DNA of 64,000 bases from CAYMEK01 sp964389305 (GTDB lineage: Bacteria > Spirochaetota > Spirochaetia > SZUA-6 > DRHE01). The stretch spans positions 18,125 through 82,124 of the forward strand of contig CAYMEK010000010.1 in NCBI GenBank assembly GCA_964389305.1. Direction: 5' to 3'. Positions within the stretch are counted from its first letter, which is position 1, and each line of letters starts with the position of its first letter. Below the pieces are notes generated by a model that was not told the DNA's origin, ran no database searches, and worked only from the letters and a program-made list of their open reading frames with translations. This document shows positions 1-8,172 of the stretch, piece after piece. A program made the position numbers and the translations under genes.

Positions 1-389
1 CGAGAGCACTCCCGAAGGAGCTGCACTCCATGCAGGATGTCTTCCAGGTCGTTTAGCAGGATCTGCACCGCCGTGATGACCCCGGACTGCTCCCGGGGAC
101 TGAACAGATGCCTGATGATTACCAGGATTCTCTCCCGCACGGCGTTGATCCGCTCCAGGTACCCGCCCTCGCCCTCCCCCGTCTGCCGGGCAGCCTCAGC
201 CAGGGCTTCCCGCACGCCTTCCAGGGCGGAGACAACCAGCACCAGCGGCGGCCCTCCGCGAGCCGCCCCCGGAGGTTGGGAGGACGCAGAGGCGTCCGGG
301 GAATCCACGGCCGCTGCGACTACCCCGGCCAGGGTCTCCAGGGAGCGGGCGTCCTTGAGAGCCCGCTCGGCGAAGCTAAGGATCTTCAT
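1..389 (-). CDS. Aspartokinase-like protein, N-terminal part (runs off the window)
   Basis: The visible 129 residues follow the layout of the N-terminal half of aspartokinase, as found in aspartokinase-homoserine dehydrogenase fusions: a first strand and helix, then the strand LVLVVSALEGV followed by helices that fit the kinase family. The family's first motif, KFGG(T/S)S, which holds the nucleotide and aspartate, is missing: the start reads MKILSFAERALKDA, so the lysine is Ser5 and the two glycines are Ala7 and Glu8. If the rest is also degenerate, this would be a fusion whose kinase half is inactive while a homoserine dehydrogenase half still works; that is inference, because the gene continues outside the window. 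The ATG at 387-389 is the only good start. Confidence 0.6.
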   Translation of the reverse strand, partial: MKILSFAERALKDARSLETLAGVVAAAVDSPDASASSQPPGAARGGPPLVLVVSALEGVREALAEAARQTGEGEGGYLERINAVRERILVIIRHLFSPREQSGVITAVQILLNDLEDILHGVQLLRECS

Positions 390-452
390 TGGACAGCCAT
401 ACTACCGGCAAACCCGCACGTGTTTCAATCCCCGCCGCAAGAGGCCCCGGAA

Positions 453-486
453 GAAAAAAGCCCGGAACGCTTGAAAGCGATCCGGG
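453..486 (-). terminator. Intrinsic terminator after the 529-1197 gene
   Basis: On the minus strand a 10-bp stem with one mismatch (CCCGGATCGC pairing with GCGTTCCGGG, loop TTTCAA) is followed directly by a run of six T. It lies about 45 bases past the stop of the secreted-protein gene and before the aspartokinase-like gene, so it should separate the two transcription units. Confidence 0.8.
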
Positions 487-528
487 CCCTGATAACAGTA
501 CTTGTCTGGGTAGCCTTTGGAGCGGCCT

Positions 529-1197
529 TTAGAAGCTTTCGGGTCTGCTGATCTTGAAATCGCCGAAGCTGGCTGCCAGGCTGTTGGTCCGCACGGAGAT
601 ATAGTTGCCGTTGCGAATCGCTCCCCCGAGGCTGAAGCGGTAGTAGTAGTCGGGGATCAGCGGGTCCCAGACTTTGACCTGCCCCGTGTCGTAGTTGACG
701 CGGACCTTGACCGGCAGGCTGTACATAGACATCCGCTCTAGATCGATGACCTCCAAACGGTCGGTCGGCAGCATGTAGCGGTCCCCCGGATGAAGCAGGT
801 ACATGTAGGAATTGGTATCGCTCTCGTAAGCCTGTCCGTATACCCCGGTCCCGCCGTAGGCCTTCGGGTCCAGGGTCAGCCAGAGCAGGAATGACCTGCC
901 GTTGCCCCAGCTCTTCCACCCGGCCGGCTTGTCGATACCGATATGGAAGCCGAAGGCGGCGAACATATCCTCACCGCCGTCGATGTATTTGATATCAAAC
1001 TCATACTGCATGATTCCATTCTGGGGAAGCTTCATATAGGCCTGAGCCATCCCCGCCTTGGTGCTCAACTGCGCCAGCCGTCCATCCTGCATCTTCCAGT
1101 CCCCGTAGGCCGCCTTCCAGGGCCCGAGGTCCTGGGAGAAGAGCAGGGCCGGCACGACTAAGAACAGAAGGCAGAGCAAAACGATCAGTCGTTTCAT
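529..1197 (-). CDS. Secreted protein of unknown function
   Basis: A protein of 222 residues with a clear signal peptide (MKR, a leucine-rich core to about residue 20, cleavage near LLFSQ|D). The mature part is rich in aromatic residues and predicted beta strands, with segments such as MQYEFDIKYIDGGEDMF and VKVRVNYDTGQVKVWD that suggest a concanavalin-like beta-sandwich of the kind found in glycan-binding or DUF1080-type proteins. I cannot name a family with certainty. It stands alone, with its own terminator downstream, and no partner gene suggests a role. Likely periplasmic. Confidence 0.7.
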   Translation of the reverse strand: MKRLIVLLCLLFLVVPALLFSQDLGPWKAAYGDWKMQDGRLAQLSTKAGMAQAYMKLPQNGIMQYEFDIKYIDGGEDMFAAFGFHIGIDKPAGWKSWGNGRSFLLWLTLDPKAYGGTGVYGQAYESDTNSYMYLLHPGDRYMLPTDRLEVIDLERMSMYSLPVKVRVNYDTGQVKVWDPLIPDYYYRFSLGGAIRNGNYISVRTNSLAASFGDFKISRPESF

Positions 1198-1295
1198 CCC
1201 ACTTTTCCCCCTTAGACTAGGTTTTTAGTTTTTCCTTATTGTAAGGATACAATCCTTATGATAAATGCTATTATGTGGGAGATCAAGCTTTTTTT

Positions 1296-1892
1296 TCATC
1301 TTTTGGAGCGGTAGGACAGTCCAAGGAGGTAAATTTCTCGGGATTCTGAGCGGGAAGCCGCGGGCTTGAACGCCCGGGCTCGCTGGAACAGGGACTTCAT
1401 CTCCCGCAGCACTTCGCCTTCCTCGCCTCCCTGAAAAATCTTGACCGCCAGCTTTCCCCCCGGAGGAAGGACGGCGGCGGCGATTTCCAGTGCCCGGCGG
1501 GCGATGCGCAGGGAACCATGAACGTCGACCAGGCTGCTGCCGCTGGTCTGGGGGGCGGCGTCGCTCAGCACCAGATCAAACGGTCCCAGCTCTTTAATCC
1601 TTGTTTCGACCTGCGGATCGAACAGATCACCGGGGATAAAACGATACTGCGGCCCGGCGGGGACACGGAAACGCGGTTCCTGCAGGTCGACGCCGGCCAG
1701 AAAGCCCTGCCGTCCCAGTCTCTGCAGGCAGAAGCGGCTCCAGCTTCCCGGAGCGGAGCCCAGATCGAGGATCCGCTGTCCGGGCTCCAGGAGCCGAAAG
1801 CGCTTCTGCATCTCCGCCAGCTTGAATACGGAGCGGGCCGGATATCCTTTCTGCCGGGCCAGCCTGCTGTAGTAGTCGCGATCCCGCTTCAT
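1296..1892 (-). CDS. rlmE: 23S rRNA (uridine-2'-O-)-methyltransferase RlmE (FtsJ/RrmJ)
   Basis: A 198-residue Rossmann methyltransferase of the FtsJ family, which methylates the 2'-hydroxyl of U2552 in the A-loop of 23S rRNA using S-adenosylmethionine. The SAM motif reads ILDLGSAPGSWS (41-52). The catalytic K-D-K-E tetrad of the family is complete: Lys24 in SVFKLAEM, Asp111 in LVLSDAAP, Lys151 in LAVKIF and Glu186 in SREIYLL. The length matches bacterial RlmE, and the start MKRDRDYYSRLARQ is the usual one. It is transcribed away from the polyprenyl synthase gene at 1985. Confidence 0.93.
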   Translation of the reverse strand: MKRDRDYYSRLARQKGYPARSVFKLAEMQKRFRLLEPGQRILDLGSAPGSWSRFCLQRLGRQGFLAGVDLQEPRFRVPAGPQYRFIPGDLFDPQVETRIKELGPFDLVLSDAAPQTSGSSLVDVHGSLRIARRALEIAAAVLPPGGKLAVKIFQGGEEGEVLREMKSLFQRARAFKPAASRSESREIYLLGLSYRSKR

Positions 1893-1950
1893 CGAACCGG
1901 GGGCCGGCCGCCCGGAAGGAACAAAGAGCGCGGGAAAGCGGCCGCGGCTC

Positions 1951-1978
1951 TTGTGTAGCCTTCAGAATCGGGTACACT
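1951..1978 (+). promoter_or_regulatory. Sigma70-type promoter of the polyprenyl synthase gene
   Basis: TTGTGT, a 16-base spacer and TACACT. The -10 element ends only six bases before the ATG at 1985, so transcription would begin at or next to the start codon, and no Shine-Dalgarno sequence is visible. This suggests a leaderless mRNA. Confidence 0.5.
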
Positions 1979-1984
1979 CATAGC

Positions 1985-3043
1985 ATGGATTCTACCTCGT
2001 TGCCCGAAACGTTGAAAGAGAAAATACAGTGCATAGAAAGCGAGCTGGCCCGCATTATGCCCGAACGAATACCTGCCGGCTGGGCGCGGCAGCAGTCGGG
2101 GAAGACCCTTGCACCGATCGACCCGCTCTCGTGGCAGAGGGTAACCGCGCCGGGCAGGGAGCTGCTGGCCCGCGGAGGCAAACGCTGGCGTCCCCTGCTT
2201 CTGTTGTTAAGCGCCGAGATGTACGGGGATTGGCGGCGGGCCCTGCCCCTGACGCCGTTGGTGGAGATCGCCCATAACGGCAGCCTGATCGCCGACGACA
2301 TCGAGGACGCCGCCCAAGAGAGGCGGGGGGGCCGGGCCGTCCACCTGGTCTACGGCCTGGATCTGGCCTTGAATGCGGGTAACCTGATGTACTTTCTGGC
2401 GGCGGGAGTGATCGACAGCGCTCCTCTTTCGGCTGGAGAGAGGCTCACCCTACACCGCTACTTCCTGCAGGACATGGTCCGCCTGCACCTGGGACAGGGT
2501 CTGGATATCCTCTGGCACCGGGATCACGAGAACATCCCCGGCGAAACCGAATACCTGGAGATGTGCCGGCTGAAGACCGGCGGCCTGTCCCGTCTGGCGG
2601 CCCGCAGCGGAGCGATCGCCGGGGGGGCGAGGGAGGAGCAGGCGGAGAGGCTCGGGGAAATAGCCGAGGATTATGGAGCCTGCTTCCAGATCATCGACGA
2701 CGTTAGAAATCTGACCACCGGGGTAAAGGGCAAGCAAAGAGGGGATGATATCATCGAGGGCAAGAAGAGCCTGCCCGTCATCCTCTATCTCCAGCGCCAC
2801 CCGGAGATCAAGAGCCGCCTGGGGGAGCTGTTCCGGACCGCCGGGGGGCAGGATGCCGGGATCGCCCGGGAAGCCATCGATGAGCTGATAGGGCTGCTGG
2901 CCCCTTCCGGCTGCCTGCAAGAGGCCAGTGAGAGGGCCTTCGCTCTGCTCGCCGAGACCCATAGACACCTGGAGCGGTCGGTGAGCCCCTCAGCCGCCAG
3001 GGATCAGCTTCAGGGACTGGTGGAGGCGCTGATAACGGGTTGA
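1985..3043 (+). CDS. Polyprenyl diphosphate synthase
   Basis: A trans-isoprenyl diphosphate synthase of 352 residues that lengthens allylic diphosphates with isopentenyl diphosphate for quinone or cell-wall lipid carriers; the product length cannot be read from the sequence. It has GGKRWRP (64-70), the first aspartate-rich motif DDIED (104-108), and the second as DDVRN (238-242) in place of the usual DDxxD, followed by the conserved GDDIIEGKKSLP segment. The replacement of the last aspartate by asparagine in the second motif is worth noting, but position five is tolerant in the family. It overlaps the next gene if that gene starts at its earliest codon. The isoprenoid genes ispD and ispF lie 4.5 kb downstream. 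Confidence 0.88.
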   Translation: MDSTSLPETLKEKIQCIESELARIMPERIPAGWARQQSGKTLAPIDPLSWQRVTAPGRELLARGGKRWRPLLLLLSAEMYGDWRRALPLTPLVEIAHNGSLIADDIEDAAQERRGGRAVHLVYGLDLALNAGNLMYFLAAGVIDSAPLSAGERLTLHRYFLQDMVRLHLGQGLDILWHRDHENIPGETEYLEMCRLKTGGLSRLAARSGAIAGGAREEQAERLGEIAEDYGACFQIIDDVRNLTTGVKGKQRGDDIIEGKKSLPVILYLQRHPEIKSRLGELFRTAGGQDAGIAREAIDELIGLLAPSGCLQEASERAFALLAETHRHLERSVSPSAARDQLQGLVEALITG

Positions 3044-3075
3044 CGTTCCAGGGCCGCCAGTCGTACTTTCAACGT

Positions 3076-3717
3076 ATGAACGAGCTGCCCATCTACAAGA
3101 GACCTCTGGCGTACCGCTACTACAACGCGACCCTGACGCTCATCATCATCAACGTAGGCCTGTTCCTGCTTACCCTGCTGTTCGGCACCCGGGTCATACG
3201 CTACCTGGCCCTGACGCCTATCCTGGTCATCCGGCAAAAAGAGATCTGGCAGGTGGTGACCTACATGTTCATCCATGGGGGCACCTGGCACATCCTGTTC
3301 AACATGCTGGCTCTGTTCATCTTCGGCACTCCTCTGGAGCGCAGGCTGGGAAGCTCCGAGTTCCTTCTGTACTACTTTATAACCGGAGTCGGGGCCGGTC
3401 TGGCCACGCTGGTTATAAACTGGTATGCCGGTCTGGCCATGATCCCGGTGGTGGGGGCCTCCGGAGCTATCTACGGGCTGCTTTTGGCCTATGCCACCCT
3501 CTACCCCGACGCCCGGCTGTTCATCTTCGGCATTCTGCCGCTGCGCGCCCCGGTGGCGGTGCTGCTGTTCGCCGGTATAGCGCTGGTCTCCCAGCTCACC
3601 GGCACCAACAGCGGGGTCGCCCACCTGACCCATCTGGCCGGGCTGGTATTCGGCTATCTGTATTTCCTGATTCGCATGGGCATCAATCCCATCAAGGTGT
3701 TTTTCAGGCGCCATTAG
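3076..3717 (+). CDS. Rhomboid family intramembrane serine protease
   Basis: A 213-residue membrane protein with about six hydrophobic segments. The rhomboid active site is complete: His72 and Asn76 in WHILFNML (oxyanion side), the nucleophile Ser129 in VVGASGAIYG, and His186 in AHLTHLAGLVFGY. Rhomboids cut single-pass membrane proteins inside the bilayer; the substrate here is unknown. A TTG at 3040 would add twelve residues and overlap the upstream stop, but the ATG at 3076 gives the normal N terminus; neither has a good ribosome-binding site. Confidence 0.88.
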   Translation: MNELPIYKRPLAYRYYNATLTLIIINVGLFLLTLLFGTRVIRYLALTPILVIRQKEIWQVVTYMFIHGGTWHILFNMLALFIFGTPLERRLGSSEFLLYYFITGVGAGLATLVINWYAGLAMIPVVGASGAIYGLLLAYATLYPDARLFIFGILPLRAPVAVLLFAGIALVSQLTGTNSGVAHLTHLAGLVFGYLYFLIRMGINPIKVFFRRH

Positions 3718-3740
3718 AAACCTGCCGATACACTAGTCGA

Positions 3741-4409
3741 ATGCGAACCCTATTCTTCGCCCTGCTGGCCCTTTTCCTCTGGCCCCGGCCCGCCCGGGCC
3801 GAGCAGACTCAGTTGAGCCTGAGGCTCTGGTGCGAGCTGGATCCGATGGTACAGGACAGTGAAGACTATCCACTTTCCGACGAGGAGGCCAGGCGGCGCA
3901 TCCTCGAGGAGGCACGCTTCCTGCTCTCCGGCATGATCTACGGCTTTGACTTCCTCTACACCCCGGCGGACGCTAGGCGAGGGATCGAAGAGGAGTTCAC
4001 CCTGGCTCCGGTGGCCGAAGTGCTCTGGTCCGATCCGAACCTCAGGATCACCGACGCCTACCTTCAGGACGCCTTCCTGTTCGTAAAGATCTACTACGAC
4101 CTGGAGGATTTTCAGGTCGCCCGGCGGCGCGCCTGGGCCAGCACCGCCATCACCGCGAGCACGGGGGTCGGCACACACAGCGTCTTCACGGACCCCGCTC
4201 CGGTGGGAAAACGCCGGGCCCTCGAAGAGGCGATGAAGCAGGCGATCCGCAATGCCCTGCGCCCCGTCCACTTCAACCAGCCCCGAGAGATCACCGGGGA
4301 GCTGGTGATCTGGGAGCAGCCCCGGACTGTTATCCGCTCCGGCGCCTACACCACCGAGCTGACGCTGAAGCTGCGGGTGAAAGAATTGCGGCCGTATAGC
4401 CTCTTCTGA
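3741..4409 (+). CDS. Secreted protein of unknown function
   Basis: A protein of 222 residues with a signal peptide (hydrophobic residues 3-15, cleavage near ARA|EQ at about 20). The mature part alternates acidic helices and strands and has a predicted C-terminal beta hairpin (TGELVIWEQ, then TELTLKLRVKEL). I recognise no catalytic motif and no named family. It lies 24 bases after the rhomboid gene and 22 bases before the peptide-binding protein, so the three are probably co-transcribed. Likely periplasmic and possibly restricted to spirochaetes. Confidence 0.65.
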   Translation: MRTLFFALLALFLWPRPARAEQTQLSLRLWCELDPMVQDSEDYPLSDEEARRRILEEARFLLSGMIYGFDFLYTPADARRGIEEEFTLAPVAEVLWSDPNLRITDAYLQDAFLFVKIYYDLEDFQVARRRAWASTAITASTGVGTHSVFTDPAPVGKRRALEEAMKQAIRNALRPVHFNQPREITGELVIWEQPRTVIRSGAYTTELTLKLRVKELRPYSLF

Positions 4410-4431
4410 CAAAAATCAGTATTGTTGCCCT

Positions 4432-6021
4432 ATGACCAGGAAAACACTGCTCCTCGCCTCGGCCCTCCTGCTCGCCGCCTCTTCTCTCCTTCCCGCCCAG
4501 GAGAAAGGCGAAGAAAAGAAGGAGCCGAGCGAGTTCGTGATCGCCTATTCACCCGTAAACCTCGTCCTGGACCCGCGCCACATCTATACCACCATGGGAG
4601 CTCAGCTTTCCACGGCCATCTATGAAGGCCTGGTGAGCTACCACCCTTTTTCCCTGGAGCCCGTCCCCGCCGTGGCTTCCCGGTGGAAGGTGAGCCCGGA
4701 CCGGACCGTTTACACCTTCACCCTGCGCGAGGACGCCCGTTTCTCCAACGGGGACCCGGTCCGGGCTCAAGACTTCCGGGAGTCCTGGCTGCGCATTCTG
4801 GACCCGGAGGCCGGGGCGGAGTACTCCTTCCTGTTCGATGTGATCAAGGGCGCCCGCGAGTATCGCCTGGGTCGGGGGGAGGCGAAGGAGTTGGGTATCC
4901 GCGTAATCTCGGACACGGAGCTGGAGGTGGAGCTGGAAAGGCCGGCCAGCCACTTCCTCAAGCTGCTCTGCCATATGACCTTCGCGCCCATTCATCCCAG
5001 CTACCGAAGCAGGGAGAATTGGGACCGGGAGGCCACCCTCATCGGCAACGGTCCCTTCTACATCCACGACCGTAGCCCGCAAGAGCTGGTGCTGAAAAAA
5101 AACGGCCTGTACTGGGATGCCGGACGGGTCGAGCTGGAAACTCTGCGGGTTCGCTTCATGGAAGATCCGGGGGCTGTCAGCCAGGCCTTCAACCAGGCAG
5201 AGGTACACTGGGCGCATAATTGGGATACCCAACTTCTACTGGACCGTACCAAGATCGTGTTCAATCCTCTGTTCGCCACCAGCTACTTTTTCTTCGTCTG
5301 CAGCGGTAAGCCCTGGAGCGACCAGCGGGTAAGGCGGGCCCTGGCTCTGCTGGTTCCCTGGGATGAGGTTCGCAACGAAGAACAGACTCTTCTTCCCACC
5401 AGCCACCTGATTCCTTCCATCCCCGGCTACCCGGAGGTGAAGGGCATCGAGGCTCCAGACCGCCGGGAAGCCTTGCGTCTGCTCGAGCAGGCCGGGTATC
5501 CCGGCGGCGCGGGACTGCCTGCTGTCAAGTTCAAGGTTCCCAGCGACTCGGAGAGCAGGCGGGTCTCCGAGCTCATGGCTCAACGGTGGAAGGAGGAGCT
5601 GGACCTGGAGGTAAGCTTCGAGAGCTATTCCTTCGACGCCTATCTCACGGAAGTCAAGAAGGGTGATTTTACCCTCGGAGCAGGTACCTGGATCGGGGAC
5701 TACGCCGACCCCCTGACCTTCCTGCAGATGTGGACGAGGGATAGCAACCTCAACGACGCCCGCTTCGCCGACCAGGAGTTCGACTCCCTGATAGACGAAT
5801 CCATGGGCCAGGAGGGTGAGGAGCGCTATCAACAGCTCGCTCAGAGTGAACAGATACTGCTACAGGAGGCGGTGGTGCTTCCTATCAGCCACACCCCGGC
5901 ATTCAACCTGATCGACCTGGATCGGGTGGAAGGCTGGTTTCCCAACGTTCTCGACATTCATCCTCTTAAGTATCTGCGCTTCCGCGACCAGAGTGTGCCT
6001 CCGGGAGTTGTCCGGCGCTAG
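4432..6021 (+). CDS. Peptide ABC transporter substrate-binding protein (OppA/SBP_bac_5 family)
   Basis: A 529-residue family-5 solute-binding protein. A signal peptide (residues 1-22, ending LLPAQ) lacks a lipobox cysteine, so the protein should be free in the periplasm or held by its uncleaved helix. Family features include IYEGLVSYHPFSLEPVPAVASRW near the N terminus, YTFTLREDARFSNGDPV, IGNGPFYIHD and the C-terminal hinge region GTWIGDYADPLTFLQMW, all typical of oligopeptide binders of the OppA type. No permease or ATPase gene lies beside it, so it must work with a transporter encoded elsewhere. Confidence 0.88.
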   Translation: MTRKTLLLASALLLAASSLLPAQEKGEEKKEPSEFVIAYSPVNLVLDPRHIYTTMGAQLSTAIYEGLVSYHPFSLEPVPAVASRWKVSPDRTVYTFTLREDARFSNGDPVRAQDFRESWLRILDPEAGAEYSFLFDVIKGAREYRLGRGEAKELGIRVISDTELEVELERPASHFLKLLCHMTFAPIHPSYRSRENWDREATLIGNGPFYIHDRSPQELVLKKNGLYWDAGRVELETLRVRFMEDPGAVSQAFNQAEVHWAHNWDTQLLLDRTKIVFNPLFATSYFFFVCSGKPWSDQRVRRALALLVPWDEVRNEEQTLLPTSHLIPSIPGYPEVKGIEAPDRREALRLLEQAGYPGGAGLPAVKFKVPSDSESRRVSELMAQRWKEELDLEVSFESYSFDAYLTEVKKGDFTLGAGTWIGDYADPLTFLQMWTRDSNLNDARFADQEFDSLIDESMGQEGEERYQQLAQSEQILLQEAVVLPISHTPAFNLIDLDRVEGWFPNVLDIHPLKYLRFRDQSVPPGVVRR

Positions 6022-6026
6022 ATCCA

Positions 6027-6731
6027 TCAACGAGCCCCGCGGTCGGAGCGGCGGCCGGCCAGCCGCTCCAACAGAGCATGGATTTTGTCGCGAAACACAA
6101 ACCCTATCACGAACAGAACCGCCGCCCCGAACAGAATCGTCCCTGCCAGGATCCAGCGCCGCTCTGCCGCCGCATCTCCGATCAGAGCGCTACCGATGAT
6201 TCCGGGAAGGCGGCCCAGAGTCGAAAAGCCCAGAAAAACCGGCAGCCGCAGCGCCGAAAGACCGCCGACGTAGCAGAGAACATCCTTGGGGATTCCGGGT
6301 ATCAGAAAGAAAAGAAAAAAGGACAGCCTGGCCCTCGGAGAGTTGGCGATAGCCCGTACCCGCTCCACACTCTCGCGCTTGAACAGGGCGTTCACGAAAG
6401 GAAGGCCGAGCGCCCGGGAAATGCTGAAATTAAAGGTTGCTCCCAGAGTGATTCCTACCAGGGAAAGCAGCGTTCCCAGCCACAGGCCGAACAGGTATCC
6501 GCCGACCACCTGCGGAATTTCACCCGGGAGGAAAAATACCACCACCTGCAAGGCCTGGACCGCCACGAAGACCAGAGGAGCCACAACTCCGGTAGCCCGG
6601 ATCCACTCCCGCAGGCTCTGGGGGGAGCCGAACAGCTCCAATAACTGCCGCCGGAACAACAGGGCAAAGACCAGCAGAGCCGCGAAAAGCGCAGGAAAGG
6701 CTACCAGGGAAAGCACTTTGGAGGCTTTCAT
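6027..6731 (-). CDS. TVP38/TMEM64 (DedA-like) family membrane protein
   Basis: About 234 residues with five or six membrane segments. The SNARE-associated/VTT core is visible: PLVFVAVQALQVVVFFLPGE near residue 50, a re-entrant GGYLFGLWLGTLLSLVGITLG segment, and the second motif FFLIPGIPKDVLCYVGGLS. Such proteins act in lipid or small-molecule movement across membranes, but no substrate can be assigned. The start MKASKVL at 6731 is preferred to an earlier ATG seven codons upstream because it gives a normal first membrane segment. The 3' end meets the peptide-binding gene tail to tail, five bases apart. Confidence 0.82.
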   Translation of the reverse strand: MKASKVLSLVAFPALFAALLVFALLFRRQLLELFGSPQSLREWIRATGVVAPLVFVAVQALQVVVFFLPGEIPQVVGGYLFGLWLGTLLSLVGITLGATFNFSISRALGLPFVNALFKRESVERVRAIANSPRARLSFFLFFLIPGIPKDVLCYVGGLSALRLPVFLGFSTLGRLPGIIGSALIGDAAAERRWILAGTILFGAAVLFVIGFVFRDKIHALLERLAGRRSDRGAR

Positions 6732-6763
6732 GATTCTCCGGATGGTACACAATTCCTCAACCT

Positions 6764-6793
6764 TTGACTACGTAGAGCGTTTTTTAGTATAAT
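6764..6793 (+). promoter_or_regulatory. Promoter of carD-ispD-ispF-nth
   Basis: TTGACT, an 18-base spacer and a perfect TATAAT. The -10 ends nine bases before the ATG at 6803, leaving room for a leader of only a few bases and no Shine-Dalgarno sequence. Confidence 0.75.
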
Positions 6794-6802
6794 TTACCCG
6801 TA

Positions 6803-7501
6803 ATGGCAGCACCTTCGAAGAAAACCTCCCGGAAAAAAGCGCCGAAGAGTCCTGAAACCAAGTCCAAAACGACCAAGAACCGTGCTTCGGCCGTAAGCCG
6901 GGAAAAAAAGAAAACCGGATCCGGTTTAAAGTCTTCCATCGGCCAGAAGGCCGCCAAAGCCGCTAAGGGATCACCCGCCCCCAGGAAAAGAGGGGCCGCC
7001 ACCCGTAAGCCGAAGCTGAGATACAAACAGGGACAGGAGATCGTGTATCCCCTGCAAGGGGTTGGCCAGATCGTCTCCATCGAAGAGCGGGCCTTCCGCG
7101 CTACCAGGTTGTTGTACTACATCATCTACCTGGAGGTATCGGACATGACCATCATGGTTCCGGTGGACAAAGCAGACGAGCTGGGCATCCGTCCGATCGT
7201 AGACAAGCGGGAAGCGAACAAGGCGCTGCGGCTGATCTCCGAAGACTACGAGCCGGTGCCCACAGACTGGAAAGCCCGCTATCAAAACAACCTCGATCTG
7301 CTGAAAAAAGGCAGCGTCTTGGACATCGCCACCGTGGTGCGCGCCCTCTATCACCGCAGCAGGATCAAAGAGCTGCCCATTTTGGAGCGCAAGCTTTACG
7401 ACAGCGCGCTAAAGCTTCTCGTTGACGAAATCTCCTTCTCCCTGCAGAAGGGCAAGGAGGAGGTAGAGGAGCTTGTCCTGAGCAAGCTGAATGTGAATTG
7501 A
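6803..7501 (+). CDS. carD: CarD-family transcriptional regulator with a long basic N-terminal tail
   Basis: 232 residues. The first 70 or so are lysine-, serine- and proline-rich with no fold, like eukaryotic histone tails and the tails known in some spirochaete and myxobacterial DNA-binding proteins. The CarD RNA-polymerase-interacting domain begins at YKQGQEIVYPLQGVGQI and continues through YYIIYLEVSDMTIMVPV; the all-helical DNA-binding part follows to the C terminus. CarD stabilises open promoter complexes on rRNA and other promoters. The gene overlaps ispD by four bases and is transcribed with it. Confidence 0.9.
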   Translation: MAAPSKKTSRKKAPKSPETKSKTTKNRASAVSREKKKTGSGLKSSIGQKAAKAAKGSPAPRKRGAATRKPKLRYKQGQEIVYPLQGVGQIVSIEERAFRATRLLYYIIYLEVSDMTIMVPVDKADELGIRPIVDKREANKALRLISEDYEPVPTDWKARYQNNLDLLKKGSVLDIATVVRALYHRSRIKELPILERKLYDSALKLLVDEISFSLQKGKEEVEELVLSKLNVN

Positions 7502-8172
7502 GCGACCTGGCGGCCGTGGTCACAGCCGCGGGATACAGCAGGCGCTGGGCGAGCCAAGGGAAAAAAGAGTACGTAACGCTTCAAGGCCGGCCGGTCCTGG
7601 CCTGGGCCATTGAGCCTTTTCTCGATTTGGATCCCTCATTGGCCGTGGCGGTCACTTTGCCGGAGCCGGACATCGCCCGGGTAAAGGAGCTGCTGCAGCC
7701 CTTTCTCGACGGCGATCGTATTCAGTTTGTGGCAGGCGGCGGGAGTCGCCAGGAGTCCGTGCACCGCGCTCTGGAAGCCCTCGGGGCCCGCCCGCCGGCC
7801 TACGTACTCATCCATGACGGCGCTCGTCCCTGGGTCAGCCTCCGGCTGGTGGAACGGGTCATAGAGGGTGCCCGCAAGTGGGAAGCCTGCGTACCCGTTC
7901 TGGACGCCTCGGAAGCGCCTAAAAGGCTCGGGCCTTCCGGGCTGGTATTGGAGCATCTGCAGCGGGAAAAGCTTAAACTGGCCCAAACTCCGCAGGGATT
8001 CCTGTACAGCAAGATCCTTACCGCCCACCGCCGGGCCTGCGGGCATCACCGTCTCTTTGTAGACGACGGCGAAGTGTACGCCGCCTTCGCCGGAGCCGTA
8101 TTCACCGTGGCCGGGGAAAGGATAAACAGGAAAATCACCTTCAAGGAGGACCTCGAGACGCCATGCGAATAG
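7498..8172 (+). CDS. ispD: 2-C-methyl-D-erythritol 4-phosphate cytidylyltransferase
   Basis: 224 residues. Third step of the MEP isoprenoid pathway: joins CTP with methylerythritol phosphate. The nucleotide-binding N terminus AAVVTAAGYSRRW with Lys23 (GKKEY), the HDGARPWV segment and the AQTPQGF segment are all present. Translation starts at a TTG that overlaps the TGA of carD, so it is probably translationally coupled. It in turn overlaps ispF by ten bases. Confidence 0.92.
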   Translation: MSDLAAVVTAAGYSRRWASQGKKEYVTLQGRPVLAWAIEPFLDLDPSLAVAVTLPEPDIARVKELLQPFLDGDRIQFVAGGGSRQESVHRALEALGARPPAYVLIHDGARPWVSLRLVERVIEGARKWEACVPVLDASEAPKRLGPSGLVLEHLQREKLKLAQTPQGFLYSKILTAHRRACGHHRLFVDDGEVYAAFAGAVFTVAGERINRKITFKEDLETPCE

